Assembly: GCA_036568605.1 (NCBI GenBank)
Contig: DATCSE010000386.1
Coordinates: 1-13,981 of the forward strand
Reading direction: 5' to 3'
Source: DATCSE01 sp036568605
GTDB taxonomy: Bacteria > Pseudomonadota > Gammaproteobacteria > Burkholderiales > Burkholderiaceae_C
DNA: 13,981 bases
Below, in pieces: positions 7,458 through 13,981 of this stretch (the stretch's first letter is position 1; the number at the start of each line of letters is the position of its first letter). Below the pieces are notes generated by a model. The model saw only the letters and a program-made list of their open reading frames with translations, ran no database searches and had not been told where the DNA came from. A program made the position numbers and the translations under genes.

Positions 7458-7529
7458 CCCGATTTGAACCTCGCGCGGGCGGCGCGCAACCCATGGTCGA
7501 CTCATCTCACGCCCTTCAGGAGACCGACC

Positions 7530-7751
7530 ATGAACACCGCCCAGCACACCAGCGCCGCCGCCAGCCGCTTCGAACTGCGCTTCCAGCACCTGCACAAGCA
7601 AGGCCGCGGCTACGCGTTCGACTGCGATGAGGCCGGCCATGTCGACCTCGACGCCCTGAGCCCCACGCTGCGCAACAGCTACCTGTTCGCCCGCACGCTG
7701 ATCGGCCGGGAGTATTCGTCGCCGGTCGTGGTTCCGAGCACGCTGCAGTGA
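7530..7751 (+). CDS. Small conserved-looking protein of unknown function (73 aa)
   Basis: The product has 73 residues, no signal peptide and no membrane segment, so it is probably cytoplasmic. The core reads RFELRFQHLHKQGRGYAF, then CDEAGHVDLDALSPTLRNSY and a GREYSSPVV ending. I recall short Burkholderiales hypothetical proteins of the same pattern, but no named family or function. The start is supported by AGGAGA (7518-7523), 6 bases before the ATG. A start further upstream at 7464 is open but lacks such a site. The gene lies 72 bp after the molybdoenzyme gene on the same strand and 139 bp before the ECF sigma gene, so it could be the last gene of the redox operon. Confidence 0.72.
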   Translation: MNTAQHTSAAASRFELRFQHLHKQGRGYAFDCDEAGHVDLDALSPTLRNSYLFARTLIGREYSSPVVVPSTLQ

Positions 7752-7890
7752 CCCGGCACGCCGGGCCTGAAAAAAACATTGAACCGTTCGGCGCCGTGCC
7801 GCAACCCAAGGTCGTAGCCCCCTGATCGAAGGCGAGGCAAGCCGCAGGGCCGGGTATATATTCATCCGTGCCACCGCAGCCGACACCGCC

Positions 7891-8478
7891 ATGGACAACG
7901 ACCGGGTCAGCACACTGCTCGAACGGATCGGACGGCAAGACGAGGCCGCCTTCCGCGAGTTGTACAAAGCATTCAGCCGCAAGGTTTTCGCCTACGTGCT
8001 GAACATGGTCAACGATCACGGTCGGGCCGAGGAGATTCTGGTGGACACCATGTATGAAGTCTGGAGAGCGCCGGCGCGGTTCCGCGGCGACTCCCAATTT
8101 GGCACCTGGCTGATCGGCATCGCGCGCAACAAGGCGCTGATGGCCTACCGCAGCCGCCGCCCCGACGAGCTGCACGACGATCTCGACGACATCGCCGAGA
8201 CCGCCCCGGCCGACACCCCCGACGGTTTTGCCGAGCTCGCGGCCAAGCAGCGCAGCAGCGGCGTCAAGGCCTGCATGGGCAAGCTCTCCGAAGAGCACCG
8301 CGAGTGCATGCACCTGGTGTTCTTCGAAGGCCTGTCGCTGGCCGAGGTGGCCGCCGTCCAGGGCTGCCCCGAGAACACCGTGAAGACCCGCCTGTTCCAT
8401 GCCCGGCAGAAGATCAAGAACTGCCTGAAGCTGATGGTCGAACGCGACGGCGAGTTGCCGGTGGGAGCCGCATCATGA
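7891..8478 (+). CDS. ECF (RpoE-like) RNA polymerase sigma factor
   Basis: This is an alternative sigma factor of 195 residues with the two-domain ECF layout. Region 2 spans about residues 16-88 (EAAFRELYKAF, then HGRAEEILVDTMYEVW and FGTWLIGIARNKAL). An acidic linker follows, then region 4 at about 128-180, with the helix-turn-helix LSLAEVAAVQGCPENTVKTRLFHARQK. Regions 1 and 3 are absent, as is normal for ECF factors. The start at 7891 has only a weak ribosome binding site. The stop overlaps the start of the anti-sigma gene by 4 bases (ATGA), which tightly couples the pair. A clear autoregulated ECF promoter cannot be defined upstream; a TATATT at 7857-7862 is the only notable box. Likely targets are its own operon with the caspases and T6SS genes, or the redox genes upstream. 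Confidence 0.93.
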   Translation: MDNDRVSTLLERIGRQDEAAFRELYKAFSRKVFAYVLNMVNDHGRAEEILVDTMYEVWRAPARFRGDSQFGTWLIGIARNKALMAYRSRRPDELHDDLDDIAETAPADTPDGFAELAAKQRSSGVKACMGKLSEEHRECMHLVFFEGLSLAEVAAVQGCPENTVKTRLFHARQKIKNCLKLMVERDGELPVGAAS

Positions 8479-9095
8479 GCGAACGCCGTTTCGACGAACT
8501 GGTGGCGTTCTACGTCAACGGCACGCTGGGTGCCGACGACAGGGCGTGGTTCGAGAGCTACCTGAAGGAGCACCCCGAAGCCGCTTCCGAGATCGACTGG
8601 TACCGCTCGCTGCAGCGCCGCCTGCACGACAACGCCCCGGCCGTGCCGGCGACCATAGGCCTGGCCAAGGCGATGACGCTGATCCGCGGCGACCAGCCGA
8701 CCTTCGCCGAACGTTTCATGGCGATGTTCGGCTTCCTGCAGATGCGCCCGGCGCTGGCGCTGGCGGGGCTCGCGATCATCGCGGTGCAGGGCGGCGTGAT
8801 CCTGCAGATGCACAACGCCAGCGAGGACGACGCGAGCGAGCTGCGCACGCTGAAGGCCAGCGTCGCGAAGGAAGGACCGCTGCTGAAGATCAACTTCGCG
8901 CCCGACGCGAAGGAGGCCGACATCCGGCACCTGCTGATGTCGGTGCAGGGCCGGCTCACCGGCGGCCCCGGGCAACTGGGCGACTACTACGTCGTCGTGC
9001 CGGCCGGCAAGGAGCAGGCGATCGCCGACAAGCTCAAGTCCAACCCGATCGTGCAGGACATCGCGCTGGCGCCCGGCCTGCCGCCGCGGGAGTGA
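8475..9095 (+). CDS. Single-pass membrane anti-sigma factor without a zinc-binding motif
   Basis: This 206-residue protein is predicted to hold the preceding ECF sigma factor inactive at the inner membrane. The N-terminal 55 residues (FDELVAFYVNGTLGADDRAWFESYL) resemble an anti-sigma domain, but the HxxxCxxC zinc motif is missing. One membrane helix lies at about residues 92-111 (PALALAGLAIIAVQGGVIL). The C-terminal periplasmic part, about residues 135-200, has the rhythm of a small alpha/beta domain: EADIRHLLMSVQGRLTGGPG, then YYVVVPAGKEQAIADKL and NPIVQDIAL. That pattern is reminiscent of subtilase propeptide/I9-like inhibitor domains, which is an inference. The start overlaps the sigma gene and has GGGAG 7 bases upstream. 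The caspase gene begins 5 bp after its stop. Confidence 0.85.
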   Translation: MSERRFDELVAFYVNGTLGADDRAWFESYLKEHPEAASEIDWYRSLQRRLHDNAPAVPATIGLAKAMTLIRGDQPTFAERFMAMFGFLQMRPALALAGLAIIAVQGGVILQMHNASEDDASELRTLKASVAKEGPLLKINFAPDAKEADIRHLLMSVQGRLTGGPGQLGDYYVVVPAGKEQAIADKLKSNPIVQDIALAPGLPPRE

Positions 9096-9100
9096 CCACC

Positions 9101-9913
9101 ATGAACCGGCGCGGCGCGCTGCGCGCGATCTCGATGCCCTTCGCGGCGAGCCTGCTGCCGGCGCTGGCGGCCGGGCAGGGCGACAAACGCATCGCGCTCG
9201 TGATCGGCAACGGCGCCTACAAGTCCGCCCCGCTGAAGAACCCGGTCAGCGATGCGCGCGCCGTCGCGGCCAGCCTGAAGCAGCTGGACTACGAGGTCAC
9301 GCTGCGCGAGAACACCTCGCTCGTGGACCTGATCGAATCGCTGCGCGCGTTTTCGCTGCGCGCCGCGTCGAGCTCGGTGCGCATGCTCTTCTACGCCGGC
9401 CACGGCATCCAGGCGAGGGGCCGCAACTACCTGCTGCCGGTCGATGCCGAGCCGCAGAGCGAAGACGAGATCCCCGCGAAGACCGCCGACGTCAACGAGC
9501 TGCTCGACCGGCTCGGCAACATCAAGCAGGGCTTGAACATCGTCGTGCTCGATGCCTGTCGCGTGAACCCGTTCGCCGGCGGTGTGATCGTCGGGCCCGA
9601 CGGCCGGCGCCTGAAGTTCCGCGGCGTCACGCCGGCCGGACTGGCGCCGCTGGATGCGCCGGTCGGCACGCTGGTCGCGTTCTCGACTGCGCCGAACGGC
9701 ATCGCGCTGGACGGCGCGACCGGCGACCACAGCATCTACGCGAAACATCTGCTCGCCAATTTGTCGACGCCGGGGCTGCCGGTCGAGCAGCTGTTCAAGC
9801 GGGTGCGGATCGCCGTCGCGCAGGAGACGCAGCGGGTCCAGGTGCCGTGGGAGTCGTCGAGCCTGACCACCGAGTTCTGCTTCAAGAGCCGGGCGGCGGG
9901 CCTCTGCGGCTGA
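9101..9913 (+). CDS. Secreted caspase-like cysteine protease (peptidase C14 / metacaspase-type p20 domain)
   Basis: The protein has 270 residues. A signal peptide with an RRGALR start (Tat-like, could also be Sec) covers about the first 25 residues. The rest is one caspase-fold domain: it opens with KRIALVIGNGAYKSAPLKNP, has the catalytic His101 in FYAGHG and the catalytic Cys153 in VVLDACR, and ends in a p10-like tail with FSTAPNGIALDG. Both members of the dyad are intact, so it should be an active protease in the periplasm. Bacterial members typically prefer arginine/lysine at P1 (family knowledge). The gene starts 5 bp after the anti-sigma gene, with GGGAG 8 bases before its ATG, so it belongs to that operon. 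A plausible target is the periplasmic part of the anti-sigma factor or of the T6SS complex; neither is shown. Confidence 0.9.
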   Translation: MNRRGALRAISMPFAASLLPALAAGQGDKRIALVIGNGAYKSAPLKNPVSDARAVAASLKQLDYEVTLRENTSLVDLIESLRAFSLRAASSSVRMLFYAGHGIQARGRNYLLPVDAEPQSEDEIPAKTADVNELLDRLGNIKQGLNIVVLDACRVNPFAGGVIVGPDGRRLKFRGVTPAGLAPLDAPVGTLVAFSTAPNGIALDGATGDHSIYAKHLLANLSTPGLPVEQLFKRVRIAVAQETQRVQVPWESSSLTTEFCFKSRAAGLCG

Positions 9914-10061
9914 CCCGGCGACGCGGCGGGTTCCGCGCCTGGCGCACACAAATTTTTCTAGGGGGAACCACGGGGCCGATGCCTGGCGGGCGTCGCTTGG
10001 CGGGACAATCCGAGCCGGTCCGCCCGTGCGCCGCCGCTGCCCTCAGAAGGGTCCACTTCGA
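9914..10061 (+). other. 148-bp gap between the two caspase genes
   Basis: This is the only sizeable gap between the anti-sigma gene and tssM. It holds an AT-rich patch (AAATTTTTCTAG near 9950-9961) in otherwise GC-rich DNA. A weak 5-bp stem (CGCGG/CCGCG) lies about 14 bases before the T run, too distant for a normal intrinsic terminator. GGAAC at 9964-9968, the usual ECF -35 core, is followed by CGTC, but about 22 bases lie between them, more than the 16-17 expected. A separate promoter for the caspase-TssJ gene may be here, but I cannot define it. Confidence 0.3.
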
Positions 10062-11321
10062 ATGATGCGCCGCCGCCTGCTGCTCAGTCTCGTGCCGGCA
10101 TTGGCGGCCGCGTCCTCGCGCGTGTTCGCGCAAGCCGCCGGGGCGCGGGCGCGCCGCGTCGCGCTGGTGATCGGCAACGGCCAGTACGCGCAGGCGCCGC
10201 TGCCCAACCCGGAGAACGATGCGCGGCTGATCGCCGCGACGCTGAAGGCGCTGGGCTTCGAGGTCGATGCCCGCTTCAACCTGAAGGGCTCCGAGTTCCG
10301 GCGCGCGCTGCGCGACTTCGGCCGCACGATGGAAGACGACGACAGCGCCTCGGTCTTCTACTACGCCGGCCACGGCATGCAGATCGACCGGCGCAACTAC
10401 CTGGTGCCGATCGACCTGAACCTGCGCGACGAAGGCGAGGTCAAGGACGAGGCGATCGACCTCGAGGATGCGCTGCTCAGCCGGATCGACCGGGTCCGCC
10501 CGCGTGCCCGCATCTTCATCATCGACGCCTGCCGCGACAACCCGTTCAGCAGCGGCAAGACGCGCAGCATCCGCGTCGCGCGCGGGCTCGCCGAAACCGC
10601 GGCACCCGGTGCGCTGATCGCGTTCTCGGCCGCGCCGGGGCACGTGGCCGAGGACGGCCCGCCCGGCACCAACAGCATCTACACGCGCAACCTCGCGCAG
10701 GAGATGCGCGCCGAGGGCATCGAGGTCGAGGAGATGCTGAAGAACGTGCGCGTCAAGGTGCTGCGCGAAACGCAGGAGCGGCAGATCCCGTGGGTCAACA
10801 CCTCGATGGTCGTCAACTTCGTGTTCAACGTCGGGGTCGGCGGCGAGACGACGACGACGGCGCTGGCGCGGGTCGCGCCGCCGTCTGTGGCGGCTGCGCC
10901 GGCAGCGCCGGCCGCGCGCATCGACAAGGCCGGCCGCACGCTGCGCCTGAGCCTGCAGGCCCAGCAGGTGCTCAACACCGACAAGCAGCAGGGCTCGGCG
11001 TCGCTGGCGCTGCGCGTGTACCTGCTGCGCGATGCCGACGCCTTCCAGCGCGCGAGCTTCGACAGCCTGTACGACAACGACGAGGCCGTGCTCGGCACGG
11101 CGATGCTGCGCCGCGAGACGCTGCACCTGCGGCCCGGCGAAACGCGCGAGCTGGCACTCGCGCTGGGCAGCGACGCCCGCTACGTCGCCGTGTTCGCCGC
11201 CTACCGCGAGCTCGAGCGGTCGCAATGGCGCAGCGTGCTCGTGCTGCCGCCCGACGAGGTGGTGCCGCCCGCTCGGCTGGATGCGCAGGCGCGCCAGGTG
11301 CAGCTGACCTGGACACGCTGA
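10062..11321 (+). CDS. tssJ: Secreted caspase-like protease fused to a C-terminal TssJ/VasD type VI secretion domain
   Basis: One uninterrupted 419-residue frame carries two domains. After a Sec signal peptide (cut near VFA, residue 23) comes a caspase domain (about 32-255) with RRVALVIGNGQYAQAPLPNP, catalytic His104 (YYAGHG) and Cys157 (IIDACRDNPF). An Ala/Pro/Thr linker (258-289) follows. Residues about 290-398 match TssJ: LRLSLQAQQVLNTD, ALRVYLLRDADAFQRASF, LHLRPGE, then YVAVFAAYRELERSQWR. TssJ is normally a short outer-membrane lipoprotein that docks TssM; here no lipobox cysteine exists and a protease replaces the free N-terminus. The ATG at 10062 has GAAGGG 10 bases upstream; ATG 10065 is an alternative. 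The stop overlaps the tssL start (TGATG). Both domain calls are strong; the function of the fusion is inferred. Confidence 0.9.
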   Translation: MMRRRLLLSLVPALAAASSRVFAQAAGARARRVALVIGNGQYAQAPLPNPENDARLIAATLKALGFEVDARFNLKGSEFRRALRDFGRTMEDDDSASVFYYAGHGMQIDRRNYLVPIDLNLRDEGEVKDEAIDLEDALLSRIDRVRPRARIFIIDACRDNPFSSGKTRSIRVARGLAETAAPGALIAFSAAPGHVAEDGPPGTNSIYTRNLAQEMRAEGIEVEEMLKNVRVKVLRETQERQIPWVNTSMVVNFVFNVGVGGETTTTALARVAPPSVAAAPAAPAARIDKAGRTLRLSLQAQQVLNTDKQQGSASLALRVYLLRDADAFQRASFDSLYDNDEAVLGTAMLRRETLHLRPGETRELALALGSDARYVAVFAAYRELERSQWRSVLVLPPDEVVPPARLDAQARQVQLTWTR

Positions 11322-12574
11322 TGCCTCAGCGCCACCCTGCAACGGCTGCAGCGACGACAGCACGGGCGGCGTTCGTGACCTCGTCGCTGCCGATGCAGCC
11401 CTCGATCCCGATCCAGACCCTGCCGCCGGTCGGAGACCACGACCATCACCGGCCGGAGCGCGCGCTGCTCGCGCCGGCCCGCCCGCTGATCACGCTGGCC
11501 ACGCAGCTGCGCCACTCCGCGCTCGAGGCGCCCGAGGCGATGAAGCTCGCGCTGGTCGCAGCCGTGGCCCGATTCGAGCGCGAGGCCGCGGCGGCCGGCT
11601 GCGACGAGCGCAGCGTCGTGGCCGCGAGCTACCTGCTGTGCGTCTGGATAGACGAAGCGGTCGCCGACACGCCGTGGGGCGCCGGCGGGGCCGGGCTGCT
11701 GCAGCGCTTCCATGGCGAAAGCGACGGCAGCATGAAGGTCCTGCAGCTGCTGTCGCGGCTGGCCGAGCGGCCGGACGAGAACCGCGCGCTGCTCGAGCTG
11801 TACCACGTCTGCCTGAGCTTGGGGCTGCAAGGCGCGTTGCGCGGTGCGCCCGACGCCGCGCAGCGCGTCGAGGCGCTGCGCCGGCGCGTCTACCAGACCC
11901 TGCCGCATCCGCCGGTCACGCTCGCGGCGCCGCTGCGCACGGCCGTGCCGCCCGGCACGTCGCCGTTGAAGCGCCGCCTCGCGCTCGGTGCGCTGGTGTT
12001 GCTGGGGCTGCTTGCGCTCGCGGTCTACACCACGAGTCACCTGCTGCTCGCGCGGCGGGTCGATCAGGTGTTCGCGGCGATGCAGCAGCTCGCGCCGGCG
12101 GGCGGTGCGGCACAGGCGGCGGCCGTGCCGGCCAGCGCGGCCGGCACGATGGTCGCAGCGCGCGCGGCGCCCTTGCTCGCGCCGCTGCTCGCCGCCGACC
12201 GCGCGGCCGGCCGGCTCGTCGTCAGCGACGAGGCCCACCGCAGCGTCGTCAGCGTGCCGGCCGAGCAGCTCTTCGAGCCCGGCTCGACCCGACCGACGAA
12301 GGCCGGCGCCGAACTGCTGACACGCGTCGCCGGCGCGCTCGCCGGCGGCGCCGGCAAGGTGCTGGTGATCGGCCACACCGACGGCGCCGATGCGCGCACC
12401 GCGCGCTTGCCGTCGGCCTGGCACCAGTCGTACGAGTGGGCCAGCGAAACCGTCGAGGTGCTGGGCCGCACGCTGCCGCCGGCGCGCCTGGCCGCCGAGG
12501 GCGCGGCCGATGTCGACGCCGGCGGCGTTCCGGCGGCGCCGCGCCGGCGGGTTGACATCGTGCTGTATCCGTGA
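11321..12574 (+). CDS. tssL: T6SS membrane-complex protein TssL: DotU domain, one membrane helix, OmpA-like domain
   Basis: This 417-residue protein of the T6SS inner-membrane complex links TssM to the baseplate. Residues about 45-195 are the cytoplasmic DotU/IcmH domain, with the family segments SYLLCVWIDEAVADTPWG, LLQRFHGE, LELYHVCLSLGLQG and the RVEALRRRVY stretch. A single membrane helix lies at about 218-238. Residues about 300-417 are an OmpA-like domain in the periplasm, with GHTDGADART (Asp354). In that domain the arginine of the usual LSxxRA motif aligns with Trp373, so peptidoglycan binding may be weakened. The ATG at 11321 overlaps the upstream stop (TGATG), which supports coupled translation. 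The ATG at residue 25 (11393) is an alternative with no better ribosome binding site. tssM follows after 7 bp. The usual tssK gene is not between tssJ and tssL. Confidence 0.92.
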   Translation: MPQRHPATAAATTARAAFVTSSLPMQPSIPIQTLPPVGDHDHHRPERALLAPARPLITLATQLRHSALEAPEAMKLALVAAVARFEREAAAAGCDERSVVAASYLLCVWIDEAVADTPWGAGGAGLLQRFHGESDGSMKVLQLLSRLAERPDENRALLELYHVCLSLGLQGALRGAPDAAQRVEALRRRVYQTLPHPPVTLAAPLRTAVPPGTSPLKRRLALGALVLLGLLALAVYTTSHLLLARRVDQVFAAMQQLAPAGGAAQAAAVPASAAGTMVAARAAPLLAPLLAADRAAGRLVVSDEAHRSVVSVPAEQLFEPGSTRPTKAGAELLTRVAGALAGGAGKVLVIGHTDGADARTARLPSAWHQSYEWASETVEVLGRTLPPARLAAEGAADVDAGGVPAAPRRRVDIVLYP

Positions 12575-12581
12575 GTCGCGC

Positions 12582-13981
12582 ATGAAGAGCCGCGCCGTTC
12601 GCCTGCAATCGCTGGTCAACGCGGCCGGCGCTGGGCTGCTGTACTGGCTGGCCGCGCCGCTGCTCGCGATCGGCGGCCGCCATCCGTTCGACAGCGCCGC
12701 AGCACGCGCCACGGGCCTTGGGGTGCTGGTGCTGCTGGCGCTCGCGGCCTGGGGCGTGCGCCAGTGGTGGCGCAAGCGTCACAACGCGCAGCTGGTGACG
12801 CAGCTGCAGGGCCACGAAGCGAGCGAGGCACTGGCCGGGCGCTTCGGCACGGCGATGAGCCTGCTGCGTGCCGGCATCGAGGTCGAACGCAGCGGCCGGG
12901 CCTGGCCGTGGCGGCGCCGGCGCCAGGTCTACGAACTGCCGTGGTACCTGTTCATCGGCGCACCGGGGGCCGGCAAGACGACCGCACTGCTGCACTCGGG
13001 CCTGCGCTTTCCGCTGGCTGAGCGCCTGGGCGCCGCGCCGGTCGCCGGGATCGGCGGGACGCGCCAGTGCGACTGGTGGTTCACAGACCGGGCCGTCTTC
13101 ATCGACACGGCCGGCCGCTACACGACCCAGGACAGCCACCACGCCAGCGACGCCCACGAGTGGAAGACCTTCCTGCAGCTGCTGTGCCGCTATCGGCCGG
13201 TGCAGCCGATCAACGGCGTGATCGTCACCGTCAGCGTGCCCGACCTGATCCACGGCGGCGTCGAACTCGAGCAGCAGGCCGACGCCGTCGAGCAGCGCCT
13301 GCTGGAGCTGCGCGCCGAGCTCGGGCTGAGCTTCCCGGTGTACCTGCTGGTGACCAAGGTCGACCTGCTGGCCGGCTTCGTCGAGTATTTCGGCGACTTC
13401 GATGCGAGCCAGCGCGAAAGGCTGTGGGGCATCACCTTCGACCACGCCGACGGGTCGGGCGCGTTGCCGGGCGACCTGACGGCGCGGCTGGCCGAGCTGC
13501 CGCGCGGCATCGACGACGCCTCGGTGCAGCGCCTGCAGGACGAGCCGCAGCCGCAGCGGCGCGCGCTGATCTACCAGTTCCCGGCGCAGCTCGAGGCCGT
13601 GCTGCCGGCTCTCGAAGGCTTCGTGCGGCACGCATTCCGGCGCACCGCCGAGGCGCCGCGCCAGGCGCTGCGCGGTGTCTACCTGACCAGCGGCACGCAG
13701 GAGGGCAACCCGATCGACCGCGTGCTCGGCCAGCTGAGCCGGCACTACGGCATCCCGATGCATGCGGCGCGGTCGCGCCCGGACAGCGGCAGCGGCAAGG
13801 CGTATTTCCTGTCGACGCTGCTGCAGCGGCTGGTGATCGCCGAAGCGCCGCTGGCCGGCACGAACCTGAAGCGGCGCCAGCGGCGGCGTTGGATCGCCGC
13901 CAGCGCCGGCAGCGTGCTGGCGGTGCTGGTGCTGGTCGCCTGTGTCGGCTGGTGGTTCAGCTACCGCAGCAACCTCGAGTA
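12582..13981 (+). CDS. tssM: T6SS membrane-complex protein TssM (IcmF family), N-terminal part, cut by the window edge
   Basis: The frame runs open from the ATG at 12582 to the last base, giving 466 residues of a protein usually about 1100-1300 long. Two N-terminal membrane helices (about 17-33 and 45-61) are followed by the cytoplasmic NTPase-like domain. A Walker A motif, GAPGAGKT, is at 126-133 (Lys132). The Walker B/G3-type VFIDTAGRY has Asp175. The NKxD-like segment VTKVDLL follows, and then the helical part ending in a third membrane helix at about 438-459. TssM spans the inner membrane and its large periplasmic domain, beyond this window, binds TssJ. The gene starts 7 bp after tssL and continues the operon. 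The intact Walker motifs suggest an NTP-binding version; several TssM proteins lack them. Confidence 0.94.
   Translation, partial: MKSRAVRLQSLVNAAGAGLLYWLAAPLLAIGGRHPFDSAAARATGLGVLVLLALAAWGVRQWWRKRHNAQLVTQLQGHEASEALAGRFGTAMSLLRAGIEVERSGRAWPWRRRRQVYELPWYLFIGAPGAGKTTALLHSGLRFPLAERLGAAPVAGIGGTRQCDWWFTDRAVFIDTAGRYTTQDSHHASDAHEWKTFLQLLCRYRPVQPINGVIVTVSVPDLIHGGVELEQQADAVEQRLLELRAELGLSFPVYLLVTKVDLLAGFVEYFGDFDASQRERLWGITFDHADGSGALPGDLTARLAELPRGIDDASVQRLQDEPQPQRRALIYQFPAQLEAVLPALEGFVRHAFRRTAEAPRQALRGVYLTSGTQEGNPIDRVLGQLSRHYGIPMHAARSRPDSGSGKAYFLSTLLQRLVIAEAPLAGTNLKRRQRRRWIAASAGSVLAVLVLVACVGWWFSYRSNLE

Noticed and set aside
7752..7780. Hairpin CCCGG-CACG-CCGGG followed by a run of A after the small orphan gene, considered as a terminator
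   Set aside because: The run is A, not T, on the plus strand. On the minus strand the T run precedes the stem instead of following it, so it is not a normal intrinsic terminator in either direction.
7834..7862. TATATT at 7857-7862 considered as promoter of the ECF sigma gene
   Set aside because: The -10 box is good, but no -35 hexamer or ECF-type GGAAC exists at 16-18 bases upstream.
13060..13110. Possible frameshift in tssM near the WWF segment
   Set aside because: A careful codon count shows the frame is continuous from the ATG through Walker A, WWFTDR and VFIDTAGRY to the window end.
1..13981. tRNA, rRNA, CRISPR arrays, insertion sequences, attachment sites
   Set aside because: No tRNA-like cloverleaf, repeated spacer units, transposase frame or terminal inverted repeats were recognised on either strand.

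Overview
The window is GC-rich DNA, probably from a betaproteobacterium of the Burkholderiales (the Rubrivivax/Methylibium/Leptothrix type). That placement is an inference. It rests on G/C-ending codons, short intergenic gaps, the AraC/MFS pair, the small MXKDX-type methionine/lysine-rich protein beside a molybdopterin oxidoreductase, and the type VI secretion genes. I see no tRNA, rRNA, CRISPR array or insertion sequence. No stretch longer than 300 bases lacks a gene.

Layout. (1) 1-1709, minus strand: the first codons of an unidentified gene at the window edge and a 14-helix MFS exporter. (2) 1710-1918: a divergent control region with a perfect 19-bp palindrome. (3) 1919-2878, plus: an AraC-family regulator with a cupin sensor, probably controlling the exporter. 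(4) 2862-3017, minus: a headless 51-codon coding remnant. (5) 3111-5294, plus: a secreted prolyl-oligopeptidase-type S9A peptidase with its own promoter and a near-perfect ribosome binding site. (6) 5393-7457, plus: a periplasmic Met/Lys-rich peptide (MrpX-like), a four-helix b-type cytochrome and a Tat-exported molybdopterin oxidoreductase. This set resembles the mrpX/yedZ1/yedY1 system that repairs methionine oxidised by reactive chlorine species. (7) 7530-7751: a 73-aa conserved-looking orphan. (8) 7891-11321: an ECF sigma factor, its single-pass anti-sigma factor, a secreted caspase-like protease and a second secreted caspase whose C-terminal third is a TssJ/VasD type VI secretion domain. 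(9) 11321-13981: TssL (DotU plus OmpA-like domain) and the N-terminal third of TssM, which runs off the window.

How they fit together. Genes 7891 to the right edge are almost continuous: an ATGA overlap between sigma and anti-sigma factor, 5 bp to the first caspase, a 148-bp gap, then a TGATG overlap between the caspase-TssJ gene and tssL and 7 bp from tssL to tssM. The most unusual point is that TssJ, normally a stand-alone outer-membrane lipoprotein of the T6SS membrane complex, appears here as the tail of a caspase-fold protease, directly before its partners TssL and TssM and behind an ECF sigma/anti-sigma module. The inference is an envelope-stress-controlled, protease-equipped T6SS-like membrane complex. 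The envelope redox-repair genes just upstream could belong to the same sigma regulon, but the sequence does not show this.
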